A stretch of DNA of 64,000 nucleotides from Ampullaceana balthica (Eukaryota > Mollusca > Gastropoda > Lymnaeidae), in contig CALYLW010000166.1 of NCBI GenBank assembly GCA_944989445.1, forward strand, positions 687,946 to 751,945. Direction: 5' to 3'. This document shows, in pieces, positions 1 to 9,243 of the stretch. The position numbers and the translations under genes are program-made. The notes below the pieces were generated by a model that worked only from the letters and a program-made list of their open reading frames with translations, made no database searches and had not been told where the DNA came from. Position 1 is the stretch's first letter, and each line of letters starts with the position of its first letter.

Positions 1-14
1 AATAGCGACTTCTA

Positions 15-308
15 CATATAGATAAACTAAAAATGCATTGACGTAATTACGGTACATTCGATCGATCTGAATTTTTAAATCCCTTATATTAACTTCACCG
101 CCGTCTCTCTCTGTCTGTCTCTCTCTCTGTCTGTCGTCATCTCATGGGCGGGCGGAAAAACAAAAGTCGAAAATAACCCACTTCCCGTGATCCGATCGAG
201 CTGAAATTTGGCACACGGGCCCGTCTAACCTAACAATGCATCTTATCAAAATTTCAGATCGATCGAACGTACCGTAATTAAATTAATGCATTTTTAGTTT
301 ATCCTTAT
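15..308. repeat. Two abutting copies of dispersed repeat family A in opposite orientation
   Basis: Positions 15-76 hold the first ~60 bp of family A on the plus strand, starting near AGATAAACTAAAAATGCATT. Positions 77-308 hold a nearly full copy (about 230 bp) on the minus strand, running from its 3' end (AAATCCCTTATATTAACTTC on plus) back to its 5' end. The family contains an internal hairpin, because CGATCGATCTGAAATTTTG and CCAAATTTCAGCTCGATCGG are near reverse complements. Further copies lie at 548-690, 1011-1128, 8258-8485, 17492-17710 and 56808-57010. No protein is encoded. The class is unknown; a short non-autonomous element is likely. Confidence 0.7.
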
Positions 309-547
309 ATGAGGTATGTAATTCAAATTCACGGTTTGTTATTGTTTTTTTCCACGTGAGTTTGAGTCGACGCTGAGACGTCGACCGTCGTGCCGACACG
401 CCTTCACGACGTTAAAAGACAGGGGACATCACTCGGTGTCAGTCCGTAAATATTTGTGGCGTGGAAACATAATCAATACTTTTAATTATTACTAAAATAT
501 AAGGGATTTATAGTAGAAAACTTTGTTTTTACGGGTTTGTTTTTTTG

Positions 548-690
548 ATACGATGCATTGTTAGGTGACACGGGTCCGTGTGCCAAATTTCAGCTTGATG
601 CCTTCACGGGAAGTGGGTCATTTTTTACTTTTGTTTTTTCGCCCGCCCAAGACAGAGAGACAGAGACGGCGGTGAAGTTAATATAAAGGA
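548..690 (+). repeat. Family A dispersed repeat, partial copy in the centre of the inverted repeat
   Basis: It runs from TGATACGATGCATTGTTAGG to GTTAATATAAAGGATTTA and lacks the first ~55 bp of the family. It matches the reverse complement of 77-240 closely, including the purine tract with repeated GACAGAGA. Confidence 0.65.
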
Positions 691-1010
691 TTTAATTTTA
701 AAAAAAGACCCGTAAAAGCAAAGTTGTTGACTATAAATCTCTTATATATGAGACATCACTAAAAGTATTGATTATGTTCAAACGCGACAAACATTTACAG
801 ACTGAATCTGGGTTAACTCCCCTTTTATTTATGACCCGGCCGGGGGAAGGGGGGAAAGGTCTGGTCACCGATCGCTGGATCGAGCTCAGCGTGACACGTT
901 AAATGTAAACATAAGCACGTCGATACATCGACTATGTGGTGTCAACGCGCGAACTGAGCTGTCACATGAAAAAAACAATAACAAACCGTGAAATTTAATT
1001 ACATACGTCG

Positions 1011-1128
1011 TATATAGATAAACTAAAAAAGCATTAATTTAATTACGGTACGTTCGATCGATCTGAAATTTTGATACGATGCATTGTTAGGTGACACGGG
1101 TCCATGTGCCAAATTTCAGCTGGTTGGC
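1011..1128 (+). repeat. Family A dispersed repeat, 5' half
   Basis: The copy starts TATATAGATAAACTAAAAAA and matches the family as far as AAATTTCAGCT, then leaves the consensus. It forms the outer end of the right arm of the inverted repeat. Confidence 0.6.
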
Positions 1129-1714
1129 AAGCGCGAGGGTGGTGCAGGGGCATCTCACCCTCAGTGCGCATGTCTCAAGACCGAAAATGCGTCCACCCGT
1201 CCAACGTTCACTCGCGTTGTTCCCAATTCTTCGTGCTGCAGTTTGCGTCCGTTCTTTCCCCCCTTTCTTTGCACTATCTATGAGCAAGTCTGCGGCGTAT
1301 GCTACGCTGCGGGTCGTATCTAGTAGATTATATTATTATTACTTGCTAATAGCTGGCGGGCAAAAGTGCTAGTGGGCATTCAAGTCGCGGAAGCTTCCCT
1401 TACAGGCAGGAGCGAGGAGAAAAGGGCCAGGAGAAAGGGAAAGGGGGGGGTAGAGGAGCAGGAGGAAACGCCATCATCCCATGAGGATGGACGGATGCCA
1501 TAGATATAGTTAATAGCTTACAGTATAGATTAAAATTGTGTTGCCGGCTGTTTGTTCACCTTAGAAGGCTTTTTGCCGACACGTTACATGTTTTATTATT
1601 TCCTTTTTAAATGTTCCCATATACATTTTTTTTATTCATAATACCTTTAACAACGCATGCGCAGTTCGTAAAATGTTTCAAAAATTGTCACAAGCGTGAA
1701 ACTAAATAGCAGGG
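1129..1714. other. Non-coding stretch, nothing recognised
   Basis: It holds short overlapping ORFs below 95 codons with no recognisable product, a purine tract near 1435-1475 and AT-rich sequence up to the minisatellite. I see no gene. Confidence 0.5.
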
Positions 1715-2494
1715 CAATATCCTACCTATACACCACCAATGTATCAATATCCTACCTATACACCGCCAATGTATCAATATCCTACCTATACACCGCCAAT
1801 GTATCAATATCCTACCTATACACCACCAATGTATCAATATCCTACCTATACACCGCCAATGTATCAATATTCTACCTATACACCACCAATGTATCAATAT
1901 CCTACCTATACACCACCAATGTATCAATATCCTACCTATACACCGCCAATGTATCAATATCCTACCTATACACCGCCAATGTATCAATATCCTACCTATA
2001 CACCGCCAATGTATCAATATCCTACCTATACACCGCCAATGTATCAATATCCTACCTATACACCACCAATGTATCAATATCCTACCTATACACCACCAAT
2101 GTATCAATATCCTACCTATACACCACCAATGTATCAATATCCTAACTATACACCACCAATGTATCAATATCCTAACTATACACCGCCAATGTATCAATAT
2201 CCTACCTATACACCGCCAATGTATCAATATCCTACCTATACACCGCCAATGTATCAATATCCTACCTATACACCGCCAATGTATCAATATCCTACCTATA
2301 CACCGCCAATGTATCAATATCCTACCTATACACCACCAATGTATCAATATCCTACCTATACACCACCAATGTATCAATATCCTACCTATACACCACCAAT
2401 GTATCAATATCCTAACTATACACCACCAATGTATCAATATCCTAACTATACACCACCAATGTATCAATATCCTAACTATACACCACCAATGTAT
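1715..2494 (+). repeat. 30-bp minisatellite, 26 copies, readable as a Tyr/Pro decapeptide repeat
   Basis: The array is exactly 26 units of 30 bp; the unit starts CAATATCCTACCTATACACC. Because 30 is divisible by 3, several frames are open on both strands. One plus frame (ATG at 1739, stop ending at 2503) reads MYQYPTYTPP about 25 times. The commonest variant among units (CCA versus CCG) is silent in this frame and changes residues in the others. ACC/AAC (Thr to Asn) and one CCT/TCT change are not silent. An in-frame TAG lies three codons before the array, and no signal peptide or unique flanking exon is visible. It is either a plain minisatellite or the repeat exon of a Tyr/Pro-rich secreted protein; I favour the former. 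Confidence 0.9.
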
Positions 2495-3314
2495 TTTGGT
2501 TAAATTAACCACAAACGTGTATCTAGAAGAAGAAGATGCCTACTACTTGTCTCAAATCTCAAATGTGTAGATCTACTACAAATCCAGAATTTGTTGAAAA
2601 GTTGTTTGTACTACGTCATACATCGGCCGTGTTTCTCACGCGGAGAAAATTTCCCACAAAGGGCCGCGGACGATTACTCTCTGCCGAGGCTGGAATTAGC
2701 GCCCTAGGTCGCCATGGCGACGTTTGTTTTATGGTCGGCGCTGCCAGCAGGATTTCCATAAAAGATGGCGTCAAATTGTGGATCAACATTTGGTGTCTTC
2801 CCGTGATTAAGGTCAACGGGGCAGGATGGGAGGAAGTGACGTCGGCACGGCGTCTCTTTTTAATGATGCGCGCGCCGACATTTTTATTAGGAAATAAAAC
2901 CCGGCTGTTTTTTCTTTTATCTACTTGATCTCCGAACTTTTAGACCTACCATTCGACTGAGCAAGGAAGTTAAGCCCCACCCGGGGAGGGCCTCGATTTC
3001 GGCCGCCCCACCCGCTATTCATATACAAATTACCCTTTGGCGACACTGCTACATGTCCACACATAGAAGATAATAACACGTTTCCATAGAGTCAGGGATC
3101 TACTTCACATTGACCTGCTGCTCATACCCTCTAGAGTTACGCCCATGTCTAACACCGCATTTAGTGGTTGGGCGTCCACTACCCCCCCCCCACCACTTTT
3201 CATACCAACAACACAGACACCGTTCATGTACCAACACAGACACCGTGCATGTACCAACAACCAGGGCCAACATGTTTACCATCCACGTCCAAAAATTATA
3301 CCAAGCGCGCCCCG
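2495..3314. other. Non-coding stretch
   Basis: A 130-codon plus-strand ORF (2536-2928) has no recognisable domain. Short CA-rich duplications with ACACAGACACCGT occur near 3200-3260. No gene can be supported. Confidence 0.45.
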
Positions 3315-3412
3315 AAAATGTATACCAATCAAGCTAAAAATGTAGACCAATCAAGCTTAAATGTATACCAATCAAGCTAAAAATGTACACCAATCAAGCT
3401 CAAAAATGTACA
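3315..3412 (+). repeat. ~22-bp tandem repeat, about 4-5 copies
   Basis: Units centre on ACCAATCAAGCTAAAAATGT, with single-base differences. Confidence 0.75.
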
Positions 3413-4161
3413 CAAACTTTCACAATTGTGTTTATTTTTATTTTTCAAAATGATTCTCTTTGCAGGTTTAGAAACAAAAAATTGTGGTTGTTTTTTCAAA
3501 TCGAAACTCAATTGCAAAATTTGTTACAAAGACATCCTGGATTTTTAAACGCCATAGCTATGTGTGTGTGGGGGGGGGGAGGGTATACATTTTTTAAAAA
3601 CCTGCAAAAAATCGTTTTAAGAGAGTTCACCCTTTCTCTCTCTCGCCTCCCCCCCCCCTCCTTTCCCTTGAAGTCGTAGCTTACTTCCCCGTTTGGCCAC
3701 TTGCGGTCACCAAGGTCTGAACAAAACAAACATCTCGTAACGCGGATATGACGTTCACGGAACAAAACGTAAACACGAAAAGTTTCATCCCAGAATTCCC
3801 ATCAATTCCGGATACAGGCAGTCGATACAGCTTGAAAAACACAATGCCGTTGTCTGCCAGCCAGTCTGTTTGTCTGTCTGTCCTCCCCGACAAAACGTCC
3901 GTCAGTTAATCAAGTTCATTAAGGCAAGGCGGTCGTGTTGATATTTTGCCGCGGCCATGATGGTTTTCGAGGCGAGGGTAATATAATAGGACAGCGGTGG
4001 GGAAACTGCGGCCCGCGGAGTACATAAGGCCCGCTAAGGACTAATGAGCGATCCGTTGAAGCTTGCAGCGAATCTGAAATTTAAAAAGGAAAAAAAAAGT
4101 TTTTTAACGTTGAATGAATTTGTTTTAGGTGCGCCCGTTAGACGTATAGTATGCTCAAATT
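3413..4161. other. Non-coding; possible hAT-like terminus near 3993
   Basis: It contains poly-G, poly-C and GA-rich stretches (3570-3660). At about 3993 the sequence CAGCGGTGGGGAAACTGCGG followed by CCCGCGG resembles a hAT-type terminal repeat. I see no partner end or target duplication, so only a fragment could be present. Confidence 0.35.
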
Positions 4162-4359
4162 GTGCGTCCGTCTGACCTATTTTATGACCTGCTGGTGCGT
4201 CCGTCTGACCTATCTTATGACCTGCTGGTGCGTCCGTCTGACCTATCTTATGACCTGCTGGTGCGTCCGTCTGACCTATCTTATGACCTGCTGGTGCGTC
4301 CGTCTGACCTATCTTATGACCTGCTGGTGCGTCCGTCTGACCTATCGTATGACTAACTG
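4162..4359 (+). repeat. 33-bp minisatellite, 6 copies
   Basis: The unit starts GTGCGTCCGTCTGACCTATC. Small ORFs on both strands here are repeat shadows. Confidence 0.9.
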
Positions 4360-4491
4360 GTACGGCTGTCGCCTTGAAAAGTCTACCTACAAGATAGGAC
4401 ATAGGTTTCAGTGGGCGCGTTTATGTGTCACCAGGTCAAACAGACAGTGACCCCCTCCGAGTGGTGTCAGCGACTTTGAGATATCCAGTGC

Positions 4492-4685
4492 CCACAAGAA
4501 ACAGTTGACAGAAACACCACAAGAAACAGTTGCCAGAAACACCACAAGAAACAGTTGCCAGAAACACCACAAGAAACAGTTGACAGAAACACCACCATAA
4601 ACAGTTGCCAGAAACACCACAAGAAACAGTTGACAGAAACATCACAAGAAACAGTTGACAGAAACACGTCAAGAAACAGTGTCTC
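4492..4685 (+). repeat. 25-bp minisatellite, about 7-8 copies
   Basis: The unit core is GAAACAGTTGACAGAAACAC; the main variant is GACAG versus GCCAG. Confidence 0.88.
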
Positions 4686-5046
4686 ACCAACAGAAGATGT
4701 TGTAAGTAGCGACGCGCATCGTCGAGGGGAACAAATAATTAAAATTAAATGAAATTTTAAAAAAAAATCACTGTCGTTCTTGTGGTCAATGGTACCATGT
4801 ATTTGCAGGGTGCAAGGAGCAGGGGGCGGGTTTAGTTGAGTGAAGGACATTCGTCGAAGCATGGGCGAGACGGAGAATAATAGATAGAGGAGTTGATGGT
4901 CCAAAAATTTGGTATAGTCGTCAAGAGTTCAAGACCATAGTTTTTAGACCGCTACTAGAGGTAGATAGTCTTGGAGAGCAGTTTCGGAGAGTATATTATT
5001 TGCGAGAGCAGACAGATTGGGCCATTCGAGATTATTTTTGGAGAGT
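4686..5046. other. Non-coding stretch
   Basis: AT-rich sequence then unique sequence; no ORF or motif recognised. Confidence 0.4.
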
Positions 5047-5169
5047 AAAGGTTGGTCCACACCTCTCAAATGCTCCCTAGCATTTGACCAAACATCACAC
5101 GAACGCACTATAAAATACGCCAATATTGGTGTATTTTATAGTGCGTTCGTGTGGTGTTAACCAACCTTT
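5047..5169. repeat. Nested hairpin element (MITE-like)
   Basis: The outer ends AAAGGTTGGT (5047-5056) and ACCAACCTTT (5160-5169) are perfect inverted repeats. Inside, 5066-5074 and 5079-5087 form a 9-bp stem with a 4-base loop. A 31-bp near-perfect arm (about 5093-5124) pairs with 5125-5156 around the palindrome CCAATATTGG. The two mismatches in this stem are both G-T type, so a transcript would stay fully paired. No target duplication is obvious. The best explanation is a short MITE. Confidence 0.75.
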
Positions 5170-5782
5170 GATGATTTAGAACTGTAGAATAGATAGTTTA
5201 AAAGAGAGTGGGTGATAGGGGAAAGTAGATAGTTGAACGGACAGGTAGTCGTGATACGCATGTGCCAAACAGAATGAACACACGGTAGAGTTGATGGACA
5301 AGGGAAATAGATTTTAAAAAAAAACTTGTTTCCAGATTTTCACCGGAGATGCCATGTTTCGTCATTCATGAGTTAGAGATGTCTTCACCCCCTCTCCCCC
5401 CCCTCTCCCCCACCCGGCACCCCTCTCCCCCACCCGGCACCCCTCCCTCCCCTGTAAAACCACCAGCCATGAATATTTGAGGAGCAGGCTGAGGGGCCAG
5501 TCTTTCGTGTGGTCAGCGGGCAACCAGTTGTGCCGTGCCGGGATGAATGTTTAATGACCAGTCAATGAATGGCTCGAGGGGGCGTTGTTACGAGAAAACA
5601 GGGGGTCATATTGAGGGGTAGGGGAGGGGGCGTTGTGACGACGGGGGCTGGCGTTCGTACTTTAGGGGCCCTGTTATTAGATTACTGGGTGGGAGTGGGG
5701 GTGAATTTTATTGTGTTGAAGCGTGATGCGTTTTATGGGTTTTGGGGTGGGGTGTTGAGGGGGTGGTGGAGTTGTTGTGGTG
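5170..5782. other. Non-coding; polypyrimidine block and G-rich stretch
   Basis: Positions 5385-5455 are almost pure C/T with two copies of CTCCCCCACCCGGCACCCCT. Positions 5575-5782 are G-rich and lead into the 17-bp array. The 81-codon ORF at 5569-5814 is low complexity. Confidence 0.55.
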
Positions 5783-7713
5783 GTGGGGTTGCTGTAGGGG
5801 TGGGGTTGCTGTAGTCGTGGGGTTGCTGTAGTCGTGGGGTTGCTGTAGTCGTTGGGTTGCTGTAGTCGTGGGGTTGATGTAGTCGTGGGGTTGATGTAGT
5901 CGTGGGGTTGATGTAGTCGTGGGGTTGATGTAGTCGTGGGGTTGATGTAGTCGTGGGGATGATGTAGTCGTGGGGTTGATGTAGTCTTGGGGTTGATGTA
6001 GTCGTGGGGTTGCTGTAGTCGTTGGGTTGCTGTAGTCGTGGGGTTGATGTAGTCGTGGGGTTGATTTGATTTAGTCGTGGGGTTGATGTAGTCGTGGGGT
6101 TGATGTAGGCGTGGGGTTGCTGTAGTCGTGGGGTTGCTGTAGTCGTGGGGTTGCTGTAGTCGTGGGGTTGCTGTAGTCGTGGGGTTGCTGTAGTCGTTGG
6201 GTTGCTGTAGTCGTTGGGTTGCTGTAGTCGTGGGGTTGATGTAGTCGTGGGGATGATGTAGTCGTGGGGATGATGTAGTCGTGGGGTTGATGTAGTCGTG
6301 GGGTTAATGTAGTCGTGGGGTTAATGTAGTCGTTGGGTTGCTGTAGTCGTGGGGTTGATGTAGTCGTGGGGTTGATGTAGTCGTGGGGTTGATGTAGTCG
6401 TGGGGTTGATGTAGTCGTGGGGGTTGATGTAGTCGTGGGGTTGATGTAGTCGTGGGGTTGATGTAGTCGTGGGGTTGATGTAGTGGTGGGGTTGATGTAG
6501 TCGTGGGGTTGCTGTAGTCGTGGGGTTGCTGTAGTCGTGGGGTTGCTGTAGTCGTTGGGTTGCTGTAGTCGTTGGGTTGCTGTAGTCGTGGGGTTGATGT
6601 AGTCGTGGGGATGATGTAGTCGTGGGGATGATGTAGTCGTGGGGTTGATGTAGTCGTGGGGTTAATGTAGTCGTGGGGTTAATGTAGTCGTTGGGTTGCT
6701 GTAGTCGTGGGGTTGATGTAGTCGTGGGGTTGATGTAGTCGTGGGGTTGATGTAGTCGTGGGGTTGATGTAGTCGTGGGGGTTGATGTAGTCGTGGGGTT
6801 GATGTAGTCGTGGGGTTGATGTAGTCGTGGGGTTGATGTAGTGGTGGGGTTGATGTAGTCGTGGGGTTGATGTAGTCGTGGGGTTGATGTAGTCGTGGGT
6901 TTGATGTAGTGGTTGGGTAGATGTAGTCGTGGGGTTGATGTAGTCGTGGGGTTGATGTAGTCGTGGGGATGATGTAGTCGTGGGGTTGATGTAGTCTTGG
7001 GGTTGATGTAGTCGTGGGGTTGCTGTAGTCGTTGGGTTGCTGTAGTCGTGGGGTTGATGTAGTCGTGGGGTTGATTTGATTTAGTCGTGGGGTTGATGTA
7101 GTCGTGGGGTTGATGTAGGCGTGGGGTTGCTGTAGTCGTGGGGTTGCTGTAGTCGTGGGGTTGCTGTAGTCGTGGGGTTGCTGTAGTCGTGGGGTTGCTG
7201 TAGTCGTTGGGTTGCTGTAGTCGTTGGGTTGCTGTAGTCGTGGGGTTGATGTAGTCGTGGGGATGATGTAGTCGTGGGGATGATGTAGTCGTGGGGTTGA
7301 TGTAGTCGTGGGGTTAATGTAGTCGTGGGGTTAATGTAGTCGTTGGGTTGCTGTAGTCGTGGGGTTGATGTAGTCGTGGGGTTGATGTAGTCGTGGGGTT
7401 GATGTAGTCGTGGGGTTGATGTAGTCGTGGGGGTTGATGTAGTCGTGGGGTTGATGTAGTCGTGGGGTTGATGTAGTCGTGGGGTTGATGTAGTGGTGGG
7501 GTTGATGTAGTCGTGGGGTTGATGTAGTCGTGGGGTTGATGTAGTCGTGGGTTTGATGTAGTGGTTGGGTAGATGTAGTCGTGGGGTTGATGTAGTCGTG
7601 GGGTTGATGTAGTCGTGGGGATGATGTAGTCGTGGGGATGATGTAGTCGTGGGGTTGATGTAGTCGTGGGGTTGATGTAGTCGTGGGGATTATGTAGTCG
7701 TGGGGTTGCTGTA
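5783..7713 (+). repeat. 17-bp minisatellite, ~113 copies, with ~1010-bp higher-order duplication
   Basis: The unit is GTAGTCGTGGGGTTGAT with common variants (TTGCT, TTAAT, GGATGAT, CGTTGGG). Rare variants serve as landmarks. GATTTGATTTAG recurs at 6063 and 7073, and the five-G variant at 6418, 6778 and 7428. A block starting near 5890 has therefore been copied 1010 bp downstream, and a ~360-bp sub-block was copied as well. The strand is strongly G-rich. Confidence 0.93.
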
Positions 7714-8257
7714 TGGTGGATGAAGGTTTGGTAACGGCTGTATAGGTTTTAGGCTGTGTCTTATGTGACGATAGCTGTGTAGTTTTGATCGAGTTATGTG
7801 TAGTTCAAAGGCATTGTTTAGTGCTTCAGGGCATTGTGTAGTGCTTCAGGGCATTGTGTAATGCTTCAGGGCATTATGTATGTAAAGGGCATTTTGTGTA
7901 TTTCGAGGGCACTTCGTGTAGTTTGATGGAACTGCGTGTAGTTTTTAAAAAATCTCATATTCCAATGCTGCTGCTCGTGTGAGCAGAAAGAAATTAATAA
8001 AAAGATAAATCCTTTATGTCCAAGACGTAACTAAAAGACTTTTCATTGTAATACGCAGCGCAAGACAATACAAAAATACAACATTTTAGTTATGTCTCGT
8101 AAAACGTGTTTAATATAATGCTCACCGATCGGGAATAAGTTTATAAAAAGTATTGTCAATATAATACGCACCAAATCGCGCAACAGGAACGTATTAATAA
8201 AAAGGTCGTTCAATATAATACGCACCACGACACTCCATCTCAAAAATTTAACATGAT
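7714..8257. other. Non-coding, with a short 20-bp repeat at 7808-7880
   Basis: Three to four copies of a unit containing GTGCTTCAGGGCATTGTGTA are followed by AT-rich sequence. A duplicated stretch around 8100-8230 contains CAATATAATACGCACC. No gene is seen. Confidence 0.5.
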
Positions 8258-8485
8258 ACATAGAGATAAATAAAATAATCTAAAAATTCAATAATTTAAT
8301 TACAGTACATGCGATCGGTCTGAAATTTTGAGACATCGTTTTTATCATCGGCACGAAACTGCTTGCAAGATTTCAGCTCGCTAGCTTACGAGAAAATGGG
8401 TAAAAATCTATCCAAAGTTGTTTCGGCAAACAAGCGAACAAGCAAGCAATCAACGAGACACCACGAGTTAATATAAAGGATTTAA
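8258..8485 (+). repeat. Family A dispersed repeat, full-length diverged copy
   Basis: It begins in ACATAGAGATAAATAAAATA, contains TTTAATTACAGTACATGCGA and TCTGAAATTTTGA, and ends CACGAGTTAATATAAAGGAT. The length (~228 bp) and layout match the copies at 77-308 and 17492-17710. Confidence 0.65.
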
Positions 8486-8520
8486 TAAAAAGGTCCGTAC
8501 AAGGAAATCTCAAGAACTGA

Positions 8521-8776
8521 AATACATGTATGCATACTGTAATACATGTCATGTATGCATACTGTAATACATGTCATGTATGCATACTGTAATACATGTC
8601 ATGTATGCATACTGTAATACATGTCATGTATGCATACTGTAATACATGTCATGTATGCATACTGCAATACATGTCATGTATGCATACTGTAATACATGTC
8701 ATGTATGCATACTGTAATACATGTCATGTATGCATACTGTAATACATGTCATGTATGCATACTGTAATACATGTCA
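8521..8776 (+). repeat. 25-bp minisatellite, ~10 copies
   Basis: The unit starts AATACATGTCATGTATGCAT. Each unit contains the palindromes ACATGT and ATGCAT. Confidence 0.9.
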
Positions 8777-8836
8777 TTTGACTTTTTTTAAACACGTACT
8801 TTTTAACGTTTGTTTTTGTGTGTGTTTGCGTATTTA

Positions 8837-8899
8837 TCAGCAGCCTCACCACCAACAGCCTCACCACCAACAGCCTCACCACCAACAGCCTCACCACCG
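8837..8899 (+). repeat. Satellite outpost of the 15-bp array, 4 copies
   Basis: Four units of CAGCCTCACCACCAA lie 345 bp upstream of the main 15-bp array, separated by unique sequence. Confidence 0.88.
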
Positions 8900-9243
8900 A
8901 TTCTGTCACTGTAACGATATAACTTTATGTATACTCTTTCTGTAGGCGTTCTCACAATAATTAATCTTGTGCACAATAATTCACTGAAGAATTCGTTTAT
9001 CCAAAACAACTTTAATATATATATATATATATACACACATATAATTTGAGGTAATATAACGTGGAAATCTGGATTCATTTATCACACAACCTTCCTCGTC
9101 GGAAGTCTACACACAACTGTTCGCCCAAAACTTTCAACCAATAGAAATGCTCCTTTCTTCCCGCGTCCACCATTCATGTGACCTTACGTCACAAAATTAT
9201 GTTAATCAGATGTGACAGTCACCACAATAGGTCATACTACCTC
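8900..9243. other. Unique spacer with a TA microsatellite
   Basis: It contains an (AT)n run near 9016-9033; otherwise it is AT-rich unique sequence between the two 15-bp arrays. Confidence 0.5.

Larger units (their letters stand above)
188..1128. repeat. Long imperfect inverted repeat (foldback-like structure)
   Basis: The left arm (about 188-536) pairs with the right arm (about 706-1128). Clear matched blocks are 307-352 with 968-1014, sharing ACGGTTTGTTATTGTTTTTT and its complement; 498-536 with 706-750; and about 440-500 with 748-810. The outer ends of both arms are family A sequence in opposite orientation. The roughly 170-bp centre contains another family A segment. The arms have diverged with small indels, so this is an old structure. 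It could be a foldback element or a nested insertion. Confidence 0.65.
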
